Shown one piece after another: positions 52,798-61,934 of a stretch of DNA of 64,000 bases (position 1 is the stretch's first letter; the number at the start of each line of letters is the position of its first letter). Source of the stretch: Acridotheres tristis (lineage: Eukaryota; Chordata; Aves; Passeriformes; Sturnidae); assembly GCA_037013685.1 (NCBI GenBank), contig CM072889.1, forward strand, positions 18,237,976 through 18,301,975, read 5' to 3'. Both the position numbers and the translations under genes were made by a program. The notes below the pieces were generated by a model that was not told the DNA's origin, did not search any database, and saw only the letters and a list, made by a program, of their open reading frames with translations.

Positions 52798-54477
52798 TTT
52801 CAGCACTCTGAGACTGCTGGTGACATACTCACACCAACAGCCTGTCTCCCTCTGTGAATTTCCCATGGGAAACAGTCTTAAAACTGGAACATGATATTAA
52901 ACTGGAAACACCAAAGTATCGTGCCACGTATTTTGTGCACTGAGAAGGAGAGTAGAGCTGTCGAGCTCTTCAGTTTTTATCTCTAAAAAGCAAAGAGGAC
53001 AATCAACATTTTTATTTACTACCTCTAAAATCCCACGCAGTCTTTATAACCATAGGAAGTCTCTGATCAAAACAAACAAGGGAAAAAAAGGTATTTTTTT
53101 GTAGCTGTTTTGATTGAAGGATAGCTGTCTGGCAAGGCTGGACTTTTTCTTGAGCGAAGGTAAATATTCTTACTTGAAAACTGTTTTGACCTATAAATGA
53201 TGAGACTGTGGAACAATGAAGAAAGTCTTTTAACTGTTGTGCTTTTAGTTATATTTGACAGTTCTGATCTAAACATTTCTTAAGAGCTGACAGACAATTT
53301 CTTTTAAAATCTTCTTAGTTCTGCAGACAATTAAAAATAAAAATTCATTCCTGGAGTTCAAATCAGAGTGCTAAACTCAGATGTGCATTAGTGTGATCTA
53401 TTATATATGAATTAAAAATTCTCTTTTTGTATTATTTGTATGTCATGTTTGAAGAGTCTCCATGTAGTATGGGAAAAAATATCTAAAATTGAGAGTTTAT
53501 AACTGAGTGAAGTAAGAAATTAGTCAGACTGCTAAGAGTTCAATGGAATGTATTCTTTATTCATAATACATGGGGAATATGCAAACTCTTATTTCCATTT
53601 ATAAACCTGTCAAGTCCTATGTGAGAAGATGGTACCAGACACTGAATTTCACTTGCAAGAACCATCATTTCTTCTGAAAATATTCAGAGACAGCCAGAAC
53701 TTTTCTCTTCCTTGATGGGTAGAGGCAGGTGTCAGAGGTGTTTCCTTCCCCTGATTACTTATCAGACTATGCAGAATAATCACCTGCACTACTACTTTGG
53801 AATGAGAGAGAAAGGCTCAGAAAATTTGATTGTCACCCTCATCTGGAATGACTTTCAAAGAAACCAAATACAGGGAAGCTTAAAGAGGAGCAGCCAGGAG
53901 GTGCCGTGGTCAATTTGCAGAACCTCTGATGGACGACCCCTTGAACACTGGAATTCCCATCTCCCACAAGCGTGGCTGGAATGCCATGTAAGGAAAATAG
54001 AGAATGAGTTTGACAAAAGGAGGGGAAAAAAAAAAAAGATAATGCTCAGTGATTATTCATGCAGAAATTTTCCTACAGTTTGCTCTAGTTTGAGTTGTTT
54101 TCCAAGAGTCGTTGCTTTGTGGGTGGGGAAATTGTTTGTTTGTTTGACTTAGAAAAGGGTTTTTTTCACAGTTAAGGAAAACTGTATATTTTACATGGCA
54201 CCATAAACTCATTCATAACCATAACCATAACCATAGCACTGATGGAAAGCAGACTCTGACAACAATATTGAAACAAGATTGAAAGTAAGATTATGACTTT
54301 TACAAAAGACGTTTCTTCTAAACAATCCTGCACTGCCAGACTTTTGTATTAAAAAAACCCAACTTAACACCAAAATAATTTGTATTTATTTCTTAGGATT
54401 GTGTCCAGGATAGTTATAAAGTTTTGGGGTTTTCTTTCTTGTTTTTTTATTTGTTTAGGGGTTTTTGTTTGTTTGAG
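52798..54477. other. Intronic DNA, no gene seen
   Basis: This is AT-rich unique sequence. An open frame of 146 codons on the + strand (53712-54152) has a basic composition ending in a poly-Lys from an A-run and no recognisable domain. A short run of about 3.5 copies of cataac lies at 54214-54235. Confidence 0.55.
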
Positions 54478-54805
54478 TTTTTCCTTTCCTTTCCTTTCCT
54501 TTCCTTTCCTTTCCTTTCCTTTCCTTTCCTTTCCTTTCCTTTCCTTTCCTTTCCTTTCCTTCCTTTCCTTTCCTTTCCTTTCCTTTCCTTTCTTTCCTTT
54601 CCTTTCCTTTCTTTCCTTTCCTTTCCTTTCCTTTCCTTTCTTTCCTTTCCTTTCCTTTCCTTTCCTTTCCTTTCCTTTCCTTTCCTTTCCTTTCCTTTCC
54701 TTTCCTTTCCTTTCCTTTCCTTTCCTTTCCTTTCCTTTCCTTCCTTTCCTTTCCTTTCTTTCCTTTCCTTTCCTTTCCTTTCCTTTCCTTTCCTTTCCTT
54801 TCCTT
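54478..54805. repeat. (TTTCC)n polypyrimidine microsatellite, about 325 bp
   Basis: Over sixty TTTCC pentamers run with only a few unit-length changes (ttcc or tttc steps near 54560, 54592, 54610, 54639, 54741 and 54758). The + strand is pure C/T and the minus strand pure A/G. All frames stay open, which explains the long Phe/Ser/Pro-type and Lys/Glu/Arg-type open frames here; they are not genes. Such tracts can form triplex (H-DNA). Confidence 0.97.
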
Positions 54806-56797
54806 TTTTCATAAAACTAAAAATCAGATTAAAATATCTCTTTATTAATAGAATAAGCAAGGCTGTAATTTTAGCAATACTTTTATTCTTAACGTGGTAA
54901 CGTGTTCCAAGTCTCCAGGTTGGTCTGGCAACATGTGGCACAAAATTACTGTCCTGATCTTTGAAAGTATGTGGAGAGTGTTTTATGTGTGACCTTTTTT
55001 CTTCCAACGTTGCCTTGGCTAATGTTAAATGTTAAATTTTTATTGTCAAATGCTTCCTTTTGCTGTTCTAGCTTTGTCTACTCTCTTTCTGTGGTTTGGG
55101 AGAAATGGCACAGTAGAAGTGTTGGAACTGCTTGCTCTGAAGAGCTCAAAACAAATAAGTATTGTTTCCAAATAAATAATTGTGTGTTTCACATTTTAAC
55201 CAAATTAAGAGCATTTTAAGGGTTTTTTTAATTAATGCAAAAAAGATCAGTTTCTCTACAAAATGGGGATAACTCCACACTCTGTCAAGGTTGTACCTGA
55301 TTTCAGTGAATTGCCTTCATCAGAATAGAAGCAAACCTGGATAATTAAAGAGCTTAAAAGACTTGTATATGCTTAAATTTATGTCTCTAATAGCAGATAG
55401 TAGGACACAGAAAGATTAGACTAATCTACCACTAGAAACTTTTCTTTTTTTTTTTTTTTGCAGTAACTGTTGCCTCCACTGAATTTTTTCCATATTTATA
55501 TCTCCTACTGTCCATCAAAACTGGATTAGTATTTCAACAGCAAGGTGCCAAAGCTTTGTCAGGATTAAACAGAAAAATACTCAGGCAAAATGACTGAGGA
55601 CACGTTGAAATGCCAGCAATACACCAAAATAACATTTATAAACAATCACTCCTCTAACTGACACCTACAGCATCCTGAAGGAGAAATAATCAAAAATAGA
55701 GCATTAATGGTATAACAAGCAACCAGCTGTCTTCTTAAACATGGTAGATTTTTTTAAAAAAAAATATATCCCCTTTTGGACAGCAACATTATATATTTCA
55801 ATGCCTGAAGGAAAAACTTAATTCCTTTGTATTGAGATGTAGCATGGAAATAAGTGTTTGTGCTCTGCAGCTTTACACAGTTTTCGACATGCAAAATATT
55901 TGTTAAAAGAGAAATGCAGCATCTGTTTAAACACAAAGCTCAGAGGGTGGGAGGCTCCTACTCATCACTCTTATTGCTCTAAGTAATTTTAGTGGCATTC
56001 CTTCTCCAGTGCTTATGAGCCAGAATCTGATATTAAATGGTATTTTCATTAAGATAGGTATTAAAAATGTGTATGTATTTTTCATTGGGAAGTTTTATGA
56101 AGAAAACACTAGGAAATATCCAGTCAGATATTCTTCTGCACTTCTGCTGTGTTTAACCATGTACACAGGAAGAGAATATAAAATTAACACTTGGAATATT
56201 AAAACTATTTTGAGGAGTCATTTGTAGAAATTTAATTCAATTATTTTTTAATTTACCTACCATGGTAAACCACAATTTAAATGAAACAGATCAAGAATAT
56301 TTATGTATTACAAATGAACATCTTTTAGATTTAGTAGTTTGTCTTTGAACAAATTAAAATTTCTATAATCCTTTCTCAAGGGCACAAACCTTGCATCTAC
56401 TGAAGAAATCTGGTTTGATTACTAGCAAACTATAGAGGTTACATCATCTTTTACTAGTACTCTGATTTGTCAAGGTGTCCAGTATTGAATGCATGGAGAA
56501 ATCAATTCTCTTTAAAATTACTGTTACACTCTTCCATTCTTAGAACTCCTGAGTGCATCTTTGAGGCCAATGGACCATCTTTGGCTAGTGCTCAATTTAG
56601 GGTTTTTGCCTTAAGCAAAGGAAAACAATAAAAAATCCAGTTTTAAGAGAATATTTTAAAAACAAAAATTATTTTTTTCCAAGTAGTTCTATGCAAATAT
56701 CTAGAGTAATGGCATTAAATTATTAGAAAGCTTTTAGCTTTATTACAGAAATGACAATTGCATGAAGTGTGAAAATATTATTTTATGTGACTGGTCC
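54806..56797. other. Intronic DNA, no gene seen
   Basis: This is very AT-rich unique sequence with T-runs near 55447 and an A-run near 55755. Open frames are below 85 codons. It leads up to the CR1 fragment before the terminal exon. Confidence 0.55.
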
Positions 56798-57048
56798 AGA
56801 GGACACAGTGAAGTTGTGCCACAGGAGGTTTAGATTGGACATTAGGAAAAATTTCTTCACTGCAGGGGTCACGAATCATTGGAAGAGGCTGCTCAGGGAG
56901 GTGGTGGATTCACCATCCCTGGGAGTGTTTGAAGGGCGTGTGGATGTGGCACTTGGGATTTTTCGGTGGTGAACAGGGTGGTGCTGGTTACTGGTTTAAC
57001 TCACTGGTCTTAGAAGTGTTTTCCAACCTGAGCAGTGACATGATTCTA
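56798..57048 (+). mobile_element. CR1 LINE 3' end fragment
   Basis: The block runs colinearly with the CR1 3' end as I know it: ccacaggaggtttagattgga, aggaaaaatttcttcac, a ggaagaggctgctcaggg segment, ccatccctgggagtgtt, gtgtggatgtggcacttggg, then tcttagaagtgttttccaacc and a final atgattcta. It is 5'-truncated and moderately diverged. It ends about 205 bases before the terminal exon's splice site, in gene sense. CR1 is the main LINE of birds and other reptiles, so this also identifies the lineage. An open frame over it (56769-56972) is incidental. Confidence 0.88.
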
Positions 57049-57222
57049 GGAAATCGAGGGCTAATTGTGAAGCTTTAATGATGGTGTGAACTGTGACAAC
57101 GCCATGGGCCCCAACATCTGGAGCTCCACACCCGGAGCCCTTTCCCTCCCAACACTGTGGCCACCATTGTAGGACAGGAATTGCTTTGCTGCCTTTGCCC
57201 CTCTCTGTGCATCCCCACACCC
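57049..57222. other. Short intronic stretch between CR1 and the branch point
   Basis: This is GC-richer and pyrimidine-rich sequence leading into the acceptor. The exon's frame happens to be open back to a Met at 57093, but the residues upstream of the AG are low-complexity and unlike the family, so I read it as intron. Confidence 0.6.
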
Positions 57223-57255
57223 CTGACCATGTCTGGTGTTTTTCCCCCCTCCCAG
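57223..57255 (+). promoter_or_regulatory. Splice acceptor of the terminal exon (branch point, pyrimidine tract, AG)
   Basis: A pyrimidine tract (tttttcccccctccc) ends in CAG, with the AG at 57254-57255. A CTGAC branch-point match at 57223-57227 has its adenosine 29 bases before the AG, and no AG lies between the two. The reading frame with conserved protocadherin residues starts directly after this AG, which supports the site. The frame that stays open upstream of the AG, back to about 57093, carries no family similarity and is read as intron. Confidence 0.85.
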
Positions 57256-57647
57256 CTATCGAGGTGAACCTGCAGAAAGCTCTGGCCGAAGCCTCCGAGA
57301 ACTGCACGCAGGAGTGCCTCATCCTCGGCCACTCCGACAACTGCTGGATGCCGCCGGCGCTGACGCCGTTCCAGCAGCCCAACGCCTCGCTGCCATCCTT
57401 CGGCTTCCAGCAAGGCTGGGGCCGAGGAGCCAGGCCCGAGGGACGCCACACTCTGGGCAGGCCCCTGCCCAAGGACGACAGTGACAAAGGCCAGGGAGGG
57501 CCCAGGCCTCAGTTCTACAACACCTGCGAGAGACATTGCGCCGGCGAGGATCCCGTCAAGGTCATCCCCCTGGCCAACTTCGCCGCGTCCCACCCGGCGC
57601 CGGCGGCCGGCGGCGGCGCCACGTTCATCCACGAGCACCAGCTGTGA
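57256..57647 (+). CDS. PCDH11X: Terminal coding exon of a delta-1 protocadherin, probably PCDH11 (PCDH11X orthologue)
   Basis: This exon encodes the end of the cytoplasmic tail of a homophilic, calcium-dependent neuronal adhesion protein; the cadherin repeats, membrane segment and upstream cytoplasmic motifs are outside the window. The exon opens with the last two bases of a split codon (phase 1), followed by 129 codons and TGA at 57645-57647. Residues 16-33 form a Cys/His/Trp block ([18 protein letters not shown]) that I know from delta-1 protocadherin tails. Then come a Gln-Gln-Gly-Trp at about 51-54, a basic/Gly-rich linker, QFYNTCERH, a VKVIPLANF block, an Ala/Pro/Gly-rich stretch and a C-terminal HEHQL. 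The QQGW, QFY..ER and KVIPL landmarks in this order suit PCDH11. The block before them and the EHQL end also resemble PCDH9, but PCDH9 is extremely conserved in vertebrates and should match more closely. The second half is strongly GC-rich, unlike the AT-rich surroundings. The family call is firm; the paralogue is probable, judged from memory without a search. Confidence 0.82.
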
Positions 57648-57755
57648 AGGCACAGCTGGCAAAGCCCCAGTTTGCAGGCTTGGAGCGTTGACTGTGTGTA
57701 GATAGTCACGGCCTAGCGCCGCCCCGAGCGCGCCCGCTGGGCCTGTCAATATTTG

Positions 57756-57763
57756 TGTATATA
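57756..57763 (+). promoter_or_regulatory. Pumilio response element (TGTATATA) in the 3' UTR
   Basis: The octamer fits the UGUANAUA consensus bound by PUM1/PUM2. It lies about 110 bases after the stop codon. A second perfect match (TGTAAATA) is at 60416-60423 near the distal end. PUM proteins repress or destabilise many neuronal mRNAs; binding here is inferred from motif alone. Confidence 0.4.
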
Positions 57764-60248
57764 GAATCCTCGGTCTGAAACAGAATATCGAAATCCTTAG
57801 GAGCTGGTTGGAAGGGGTTTAGCAGAATTCTTGGTAAAATCCAGAAAATGGGGAAGACGACCCACAACCCAGAAACAATCAGAAAAAAAAGAAAAGAAAC
57901 AAAATCCCGTTTATTTTCTCACATGGGCCGTGTAGTGCAGATATCTGCCAGCAGTTCTTCCTCCCTTTGAAGGCAATTCCTTAGTACAGTTTGGGGAATA
58001 TTGCAGTCTAAAAATAGCTTACTCAATTTTTTTCTTTGTTGTTCTAATTTATAGCATATTCGTGGATTTCATCTTCCATTTGCTTAGCATTAGAGATCAA
58101 GTGAGCAATTTCTCATTTGATTACTTGACATAATAGAATTAATAAGATCCTAAAATCTAATTCTTCAGAAGGATGGTATATCTTCCCACCAAAATTTCTC
58201 TTTTATATAATTCAGAAGGAAAATGTACATGACAACTGATTTTTATTTTAATTTTTATTGGCTCAACGTACAGGTATTTATTCTCTGAAAGAATGCAATA
58301 GATGAAGTAGAAAGCTCTCAGCTTGGCTTTTCTGTGAGAAATAAACAACGTCACAATGAGAGGACATCCAAGATCAAAAAAAGGAAACAAGTAACAAACA
58401 ACTTTATTTTTTTAATTTCCAAGATTTTCCTTTCTATAATAATTCAAGGAACAATATTATACTTCTTATGATTTCCAAGCCATAAGTCTATTTCTCTCTC
58501 TTTTTTTTCCTCATTTATTTTTTTTTTTTCATCTTGCAGAGCTTGCTTTGGCTACTGTTCCTGTTAGTTGAAAATTACACGGGCACTGCTGGAAACAGTA
58601 GGAAGTGGGGTAGTTTTTTTGGCTGATGTGATGTCGTGGCTGCAAGCTACCAGTGTTTTAAAGAATATTTAATAGTGATGTGTAGGGCTTTTTTTTTACA
58701 GGTATATTCACCTCTTGTAAGTATCCAGTAAAAGTTTAACTATAATATTAGTTACTTCATCACAAAGCTGTTAGATTAAGAAGTATTTGTCATTGTGGAT
58801 TAGTTGTTAGAGAATGACTGATAGTGCTCAGCAAAGAAAGAAGGATTTAGGTAATGGAAGTTGGATAAATATAAATAAACCCTGATCATATTATTTGAAA
58901 AAGGCTCAAGGTGATTCTTTTTAATGAGGAAGGATTTTTTTCAATGTTTTGTGTATTGGAGAATATATTCTCTTGGTAAATTCCACGGTGGATGAAAAGA
59001 GGATTCCTTTCTTAGATGAAAAAACCGTATTTTCCTTCTAGTATTTCCTTCTAGTTCTTTGTTGGTGTTTAGCCATTTCATCATTTGCGGTATGTACATA
59101 CCAAGAAATTTTTCCTTTAAGAAAATGCACAACTTTTTTTGTTTTATTGCTACATTAAGTGAGACAATCGAAGCTGTATGGAGGGGAAAAACAGTGTGTG
59201 AATATTTCCTATGGGTAGAACTCTGTGTAGGCTTCATAATGTAACTTAAATCTGTAATTTATAAACAAGATTGTGTGTAAAAATGCTGTAATATTAACTG
59301 CTTGTAAAATTTCCAGAAGTTCAAGTTGTTGAGGGTTTCCAATGAATGCTAAAAGAGCTTCTCTTATGTGCCCAGCAGGTATAAGTAGCTTTATATATTG
59401 CTGTCCCCACTGTAAATCTATTCAAACCACATTTAGATTTTATGTGCAAAATAAAAAAAAAAATAATAAAAAAAAAGCTTCACTTTTAACCTACTGATAG
59501 GGTTTAATTAATGGACATCATATTATCTAATGATGTACTTCTTTTGCTTTCTTTTTTTATTTTTTTTTTAAGTAGTTTTCAATAATGTTTAGAAAAGATG
59601 TGGCACACTGGCTTCCAGTTGCATGTAAATCCTGGAAAAAAAAATCATAATCCTTTGGGTACTGACACATCTCATTTCCAATTCTGGGACAATTAAAAAA
59701 TTGACAAATTAATTCATACCTAATATATACAAAGCCCTTTGTTGTTTGCTTTGGAGACATCATGAGGAGAGAATTTGGCAATTCTTTTCAGGGATATGCA
59801 AAAAATGAGCTTATCTGTAGTTTACACAGATTTACCAAACATACTAATTGTGCAAATTTAGAATAATGCTGACAGTAATTCCTCCTATTGTAAGCAGAGG
59901 TTTTTAGTTTTTATTGCAGATGCTGCTCTACCAAAGGTTTATGGAATTGGCAGCTCCATTGGAAAACTCTCCTTTTTTTATTTATTTTTTTTTTCCCCTG
60001 CAACAATTCTTTTGGGGATGAAAATTGTAACTGAAATTTCCTGGCAAAGAATTAATTTCTCCAATTTGAGGATTTTTATAGGAAAAGATGAAAGACCCAG
60101 AATTAGTGGGGTTTTTGTTTTGGTTTTTTTTTTCATTGGTAGGGGAAAAAAACTCCAACAAACTTCATTTAATTTAAACATTTAGGGCATATATTTTTTT
60201 TTCCCCTAAGGTAGTAAAGCACTTAACTATCCCCCTTCCCTTGAAATC

Positions 60249-60290
60249 AAACAAACAAAAACCCAACCAAACACCCAAACCCAACAACAA
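60249..60290. repeat. A/C-only low-complexity tract in the 3' UTR
   Basis: About 42 bases contain only A and C on the + strand, made of caaa, ccaa and aaca steps with no fixed period. It lies in the distal 3' UTR. In mRNA it would be an unstructured, C-containing A-rich tract of the kind that poly(C)- or poly(A)-binding proteins can contact; that role is speculative. Confidence 0.6.
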
Positions 60291-60415
60291 TAAAAAATAA
60301 CTTAAACAAAAAGCATTACAGTGATGAGTCTGATTATAAGAAGTATTAAACATTATATCCATGAGAATGTGTTTGATATTCTAAAATTCAATCAGCAAGA
60401 TACAGAACAATTAAT

Positions 60416-60423
60416 TGTAAATA
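60416..60423 (+). promoter_or_regulatory. Pumilio response element (TGTAAATA) near the 3' UTR end
   Basis: This is a perfect UGUANAUA match about 60 bases before the proximal AATAAA and 330 bases before the distal one. Only transcripts reaching the end of the UTR would carry it. Eight-base motifs occur by chance in AT-rich DNA, so support is modest. Confidence 0.35.
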
Positions 60424-60475
60424 CACATTGTATCAGGGGATAAATTCTCCCTTATTTTTTATATATTATACCTCT

Positions 60476-60481
60476 AATAAA
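60476..60481 (+). terminator. Alternative proximal poly(A) signal AATAAA
   Basis: A canonical hexamer lies about 275 bases before the stronger distal one. The sequence just downstream is A/C-rich and has no clear GT-rich element, so it is the weaker candidate. Confidence 0.3.
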
Positions 60482-60750
60482 CAAAAATACACATTTGAGG
60501 CAACATTTTTCTGAGTAGCATGTCAGTATCCAGAGGAATAATGTTACTAGAGACTCGTTACACATCTTGCCATATATATAAATAATTTATCTAGTACATA
60601 GACTGTATATTTTTGTGTATTTTTTTTTTCCTTTTCTAGTCATTTAACTTATTTTATCTTACTTGTGTGAATTTGTGGAGAAAACAATTCTATATACAAT
60701 ATTCAGTAAAATGCTAGTTACATGATTAGATTTGTTCCATACGGTGTAAC

Positions 60751-60756
60751 AATAAA
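60751..60756 (+). terminator. Probable distal poly(A) signal AATAAA
   Basis: A canonical AATAAA is followed after about 25 bases by a TG-rich element (tgatgtgtcac, from about 60779), the usual arrangement for mammalian and avian cleavage sites. Cleavage is expected near 60770-60785. Sequence beyond it soon changes character: an (AAAC)n run, GC-rich DNA, then a satellite array. Another AATAAA at 60476-60481 is a possible proximal alternative. Confidence 0.6.
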
Positions 60757-60780
60757 GGAAAACCTTTGCCTTCAAAGTGA

Positions 60781-61230
60781 TGTGTCACACAGTCGAGTCT
60801 AAATTATTCCCCCCTCCAAACTCACGCTTGTTGCACTCCTGAGTATTGAAAAAAAGATTATTTCCATATTGTAAAGCAGCCAATGCTAAAATAAAACAAA
60901 CAAACAAACAAACAAAATCTGTTAAAAGAAAGAACCGAGTCAAACTGTTCGAAGCAAGAGATGCCGTTTCTTTGTTTTCCTGAGCTGTGCTGGATTCTGA
61001 GGTGTAACTTAATTCTAAAGGATAATTGAGCCCGTCTGCCCGGCCAGACAGAGACTGCAGCAGCTGCTCTCCGGGGCGAGCTGGCCGCATGCAGGGTCAT
61101 TTAGTTAATTAGCATGGCAAGGAGCCCGGCCTAATGGGAGCACAGGGTTTCTCAAGGCTAGCACGGGGCAGCTCCACACAGCAGCACTGGCGTGGTGCTG
61201 AGCCCAGCCGGGGCTCTGGGCTGGACCAGA
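60781..61230. other. Intergenic stretch after the gene end
   Basis: Apart from the (AAAC)n run, this holds a GC-richer segment from about 61020 that leads into the decamer array. No gene, RNA or promoter is recognisable. Confidence 0.5.
60890..60917. repeat. (AAAC)n microsatellite
   Basis: About six copies of the tetramer lie just beyond the inferred cleavage site. It is simple sequence. Confidence 0.85.
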
Positions 61231-61749
61231 GCATCCCTTTGCACCCTTTTACATCCTTTTAGATCCCTTTGTACCCATTTACATCCCTTTACGTCCCTTT
61301 ACACCCTTTTACATCCCTTTGCCTCCCTTTACATCTCTTTACATCCCCTCGCATCCCTTTGCACCCTTTTACTTCCCTTTACACCCCTTTGCACCCCTTT
61401 ACATCCCTTTTGTACCCTTTTACATCTCTTTGCATCCATTTACATCCCTTTACATCCCTTTACACACCTTTGCATCCCTTTGCACCCCTTTGCATCCCTT
61501 TGCACCCTTTCCATTCCTTTACATCCCTTTGCATCCTTTTACATCCCTTTTACATCCCTTTGCACCCCTTTCCATCCCTTTGTACCCCTTTGCACCCCTC
61601 TACATCCCTTTGCCTCCCTTTACATCCCCTTGCACCCCTTTGCATCCCTTTGCACCCCTTTACATCCCTTTACATCCCCTTGCACCCCTTTGTATCCCTT
61701 TGCCTCCCTTTACATCTCTTTGCATCCCTTTGCATCCCTTTGCATCCCT
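61231..61749. repeat. 10-bp minisatellite, about 50 units of (ACATCCCTTT)-type
   Basis: About 520 bases are built of decamers around catcccttta/g, with frequent point variants (cacc, cctc, tacc) and occasional 11-base units. The + strand is pyrimidine-rich. The minus strand carries a GGG every 10 bases (loops of about 7), a pattern compatible with G-quadruplexes. A 10-base unit shifts frame each copy and lacks stops, so all three + frames stay open (up to 240 codons around 61192-61914). These are not genes. Confidence 0.95.
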
Positions 61750-61934
61750 GACCCCGCTGTGCCTGCAGCTGCTCGGGATTTTCCTCAGAGAAGGGAAACT
61801 TGGCTCAGTAATAATCCAGAAATCACCACTCTGTGTTCCATGGGGAGCTCCATCAGCCCAAACCCACAACAATTCCCCTGCTTCCAGCATGGTCCAGCCA
61901 AAGGCAGAGCCTAAATATTTCCACTGGTAAAGGC
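61750..61934. other. Spacer between the satellite and LTR copy 3
   Basis: About 185 bases of GC-richer unique sequence with nothing recognisable. Confidence 0.5.

Larger units (their letters stand above)
57648..60780 (+). other. PCDH11X: 3' UTR of the protocadherin gene
   Basis: About 3.1 kb of AT-rich sequence follows the stop codon and runs to a strong poly(A) signal at 60751. The first 100 bases are GC-rich, like the exon, and the rest is AT-rich with many T and A runs. It has no recognisable transposon insertion, whereas LTR, CR1 and satellite sequence occur on both sides. It holds two perfect Pumilio-type octamers (57756-57763 and 60416-60423) and several internal AATAAA hexamers that could give shorter isoforms. 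A long AU-rich 3' UTR suits a neuronal adhesion gene. The end is inferred from the signal and not from transcript data. Short open frames here are not credible genes. Confidence 0.65.

Noticed and set aside
53712..54152. Open frame of 146 codons on the + strand
   Set aside because: Ends in poly-Lys from an A-run and has no recognisable family.
54380..55007. Long open frames over the (TTTCC)n tract on both strands
   Set aside because: A pentamer without stops keeps every frame open. The products are pure repeat peptides.
57093..57255. Extension of the exon's frame upstream to a Met
   Set aside because: The strong acceptor at 57255 and the start of family similarity right after it show this part is intron.
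57075..57749. Minus-strand frame of 224 codons opposite the protocadherin exon
   Set aside because: Shadow of the GC-rich real exon. The + strand has the conserved family residues, the splice site and the stop.
61192..61930. Overlapping open frames of 160-240 codons over the decamer array
   Set aside because: All three frames are open because the 10-base unit lacks stops; this reflects repeat periodicity and not coding.
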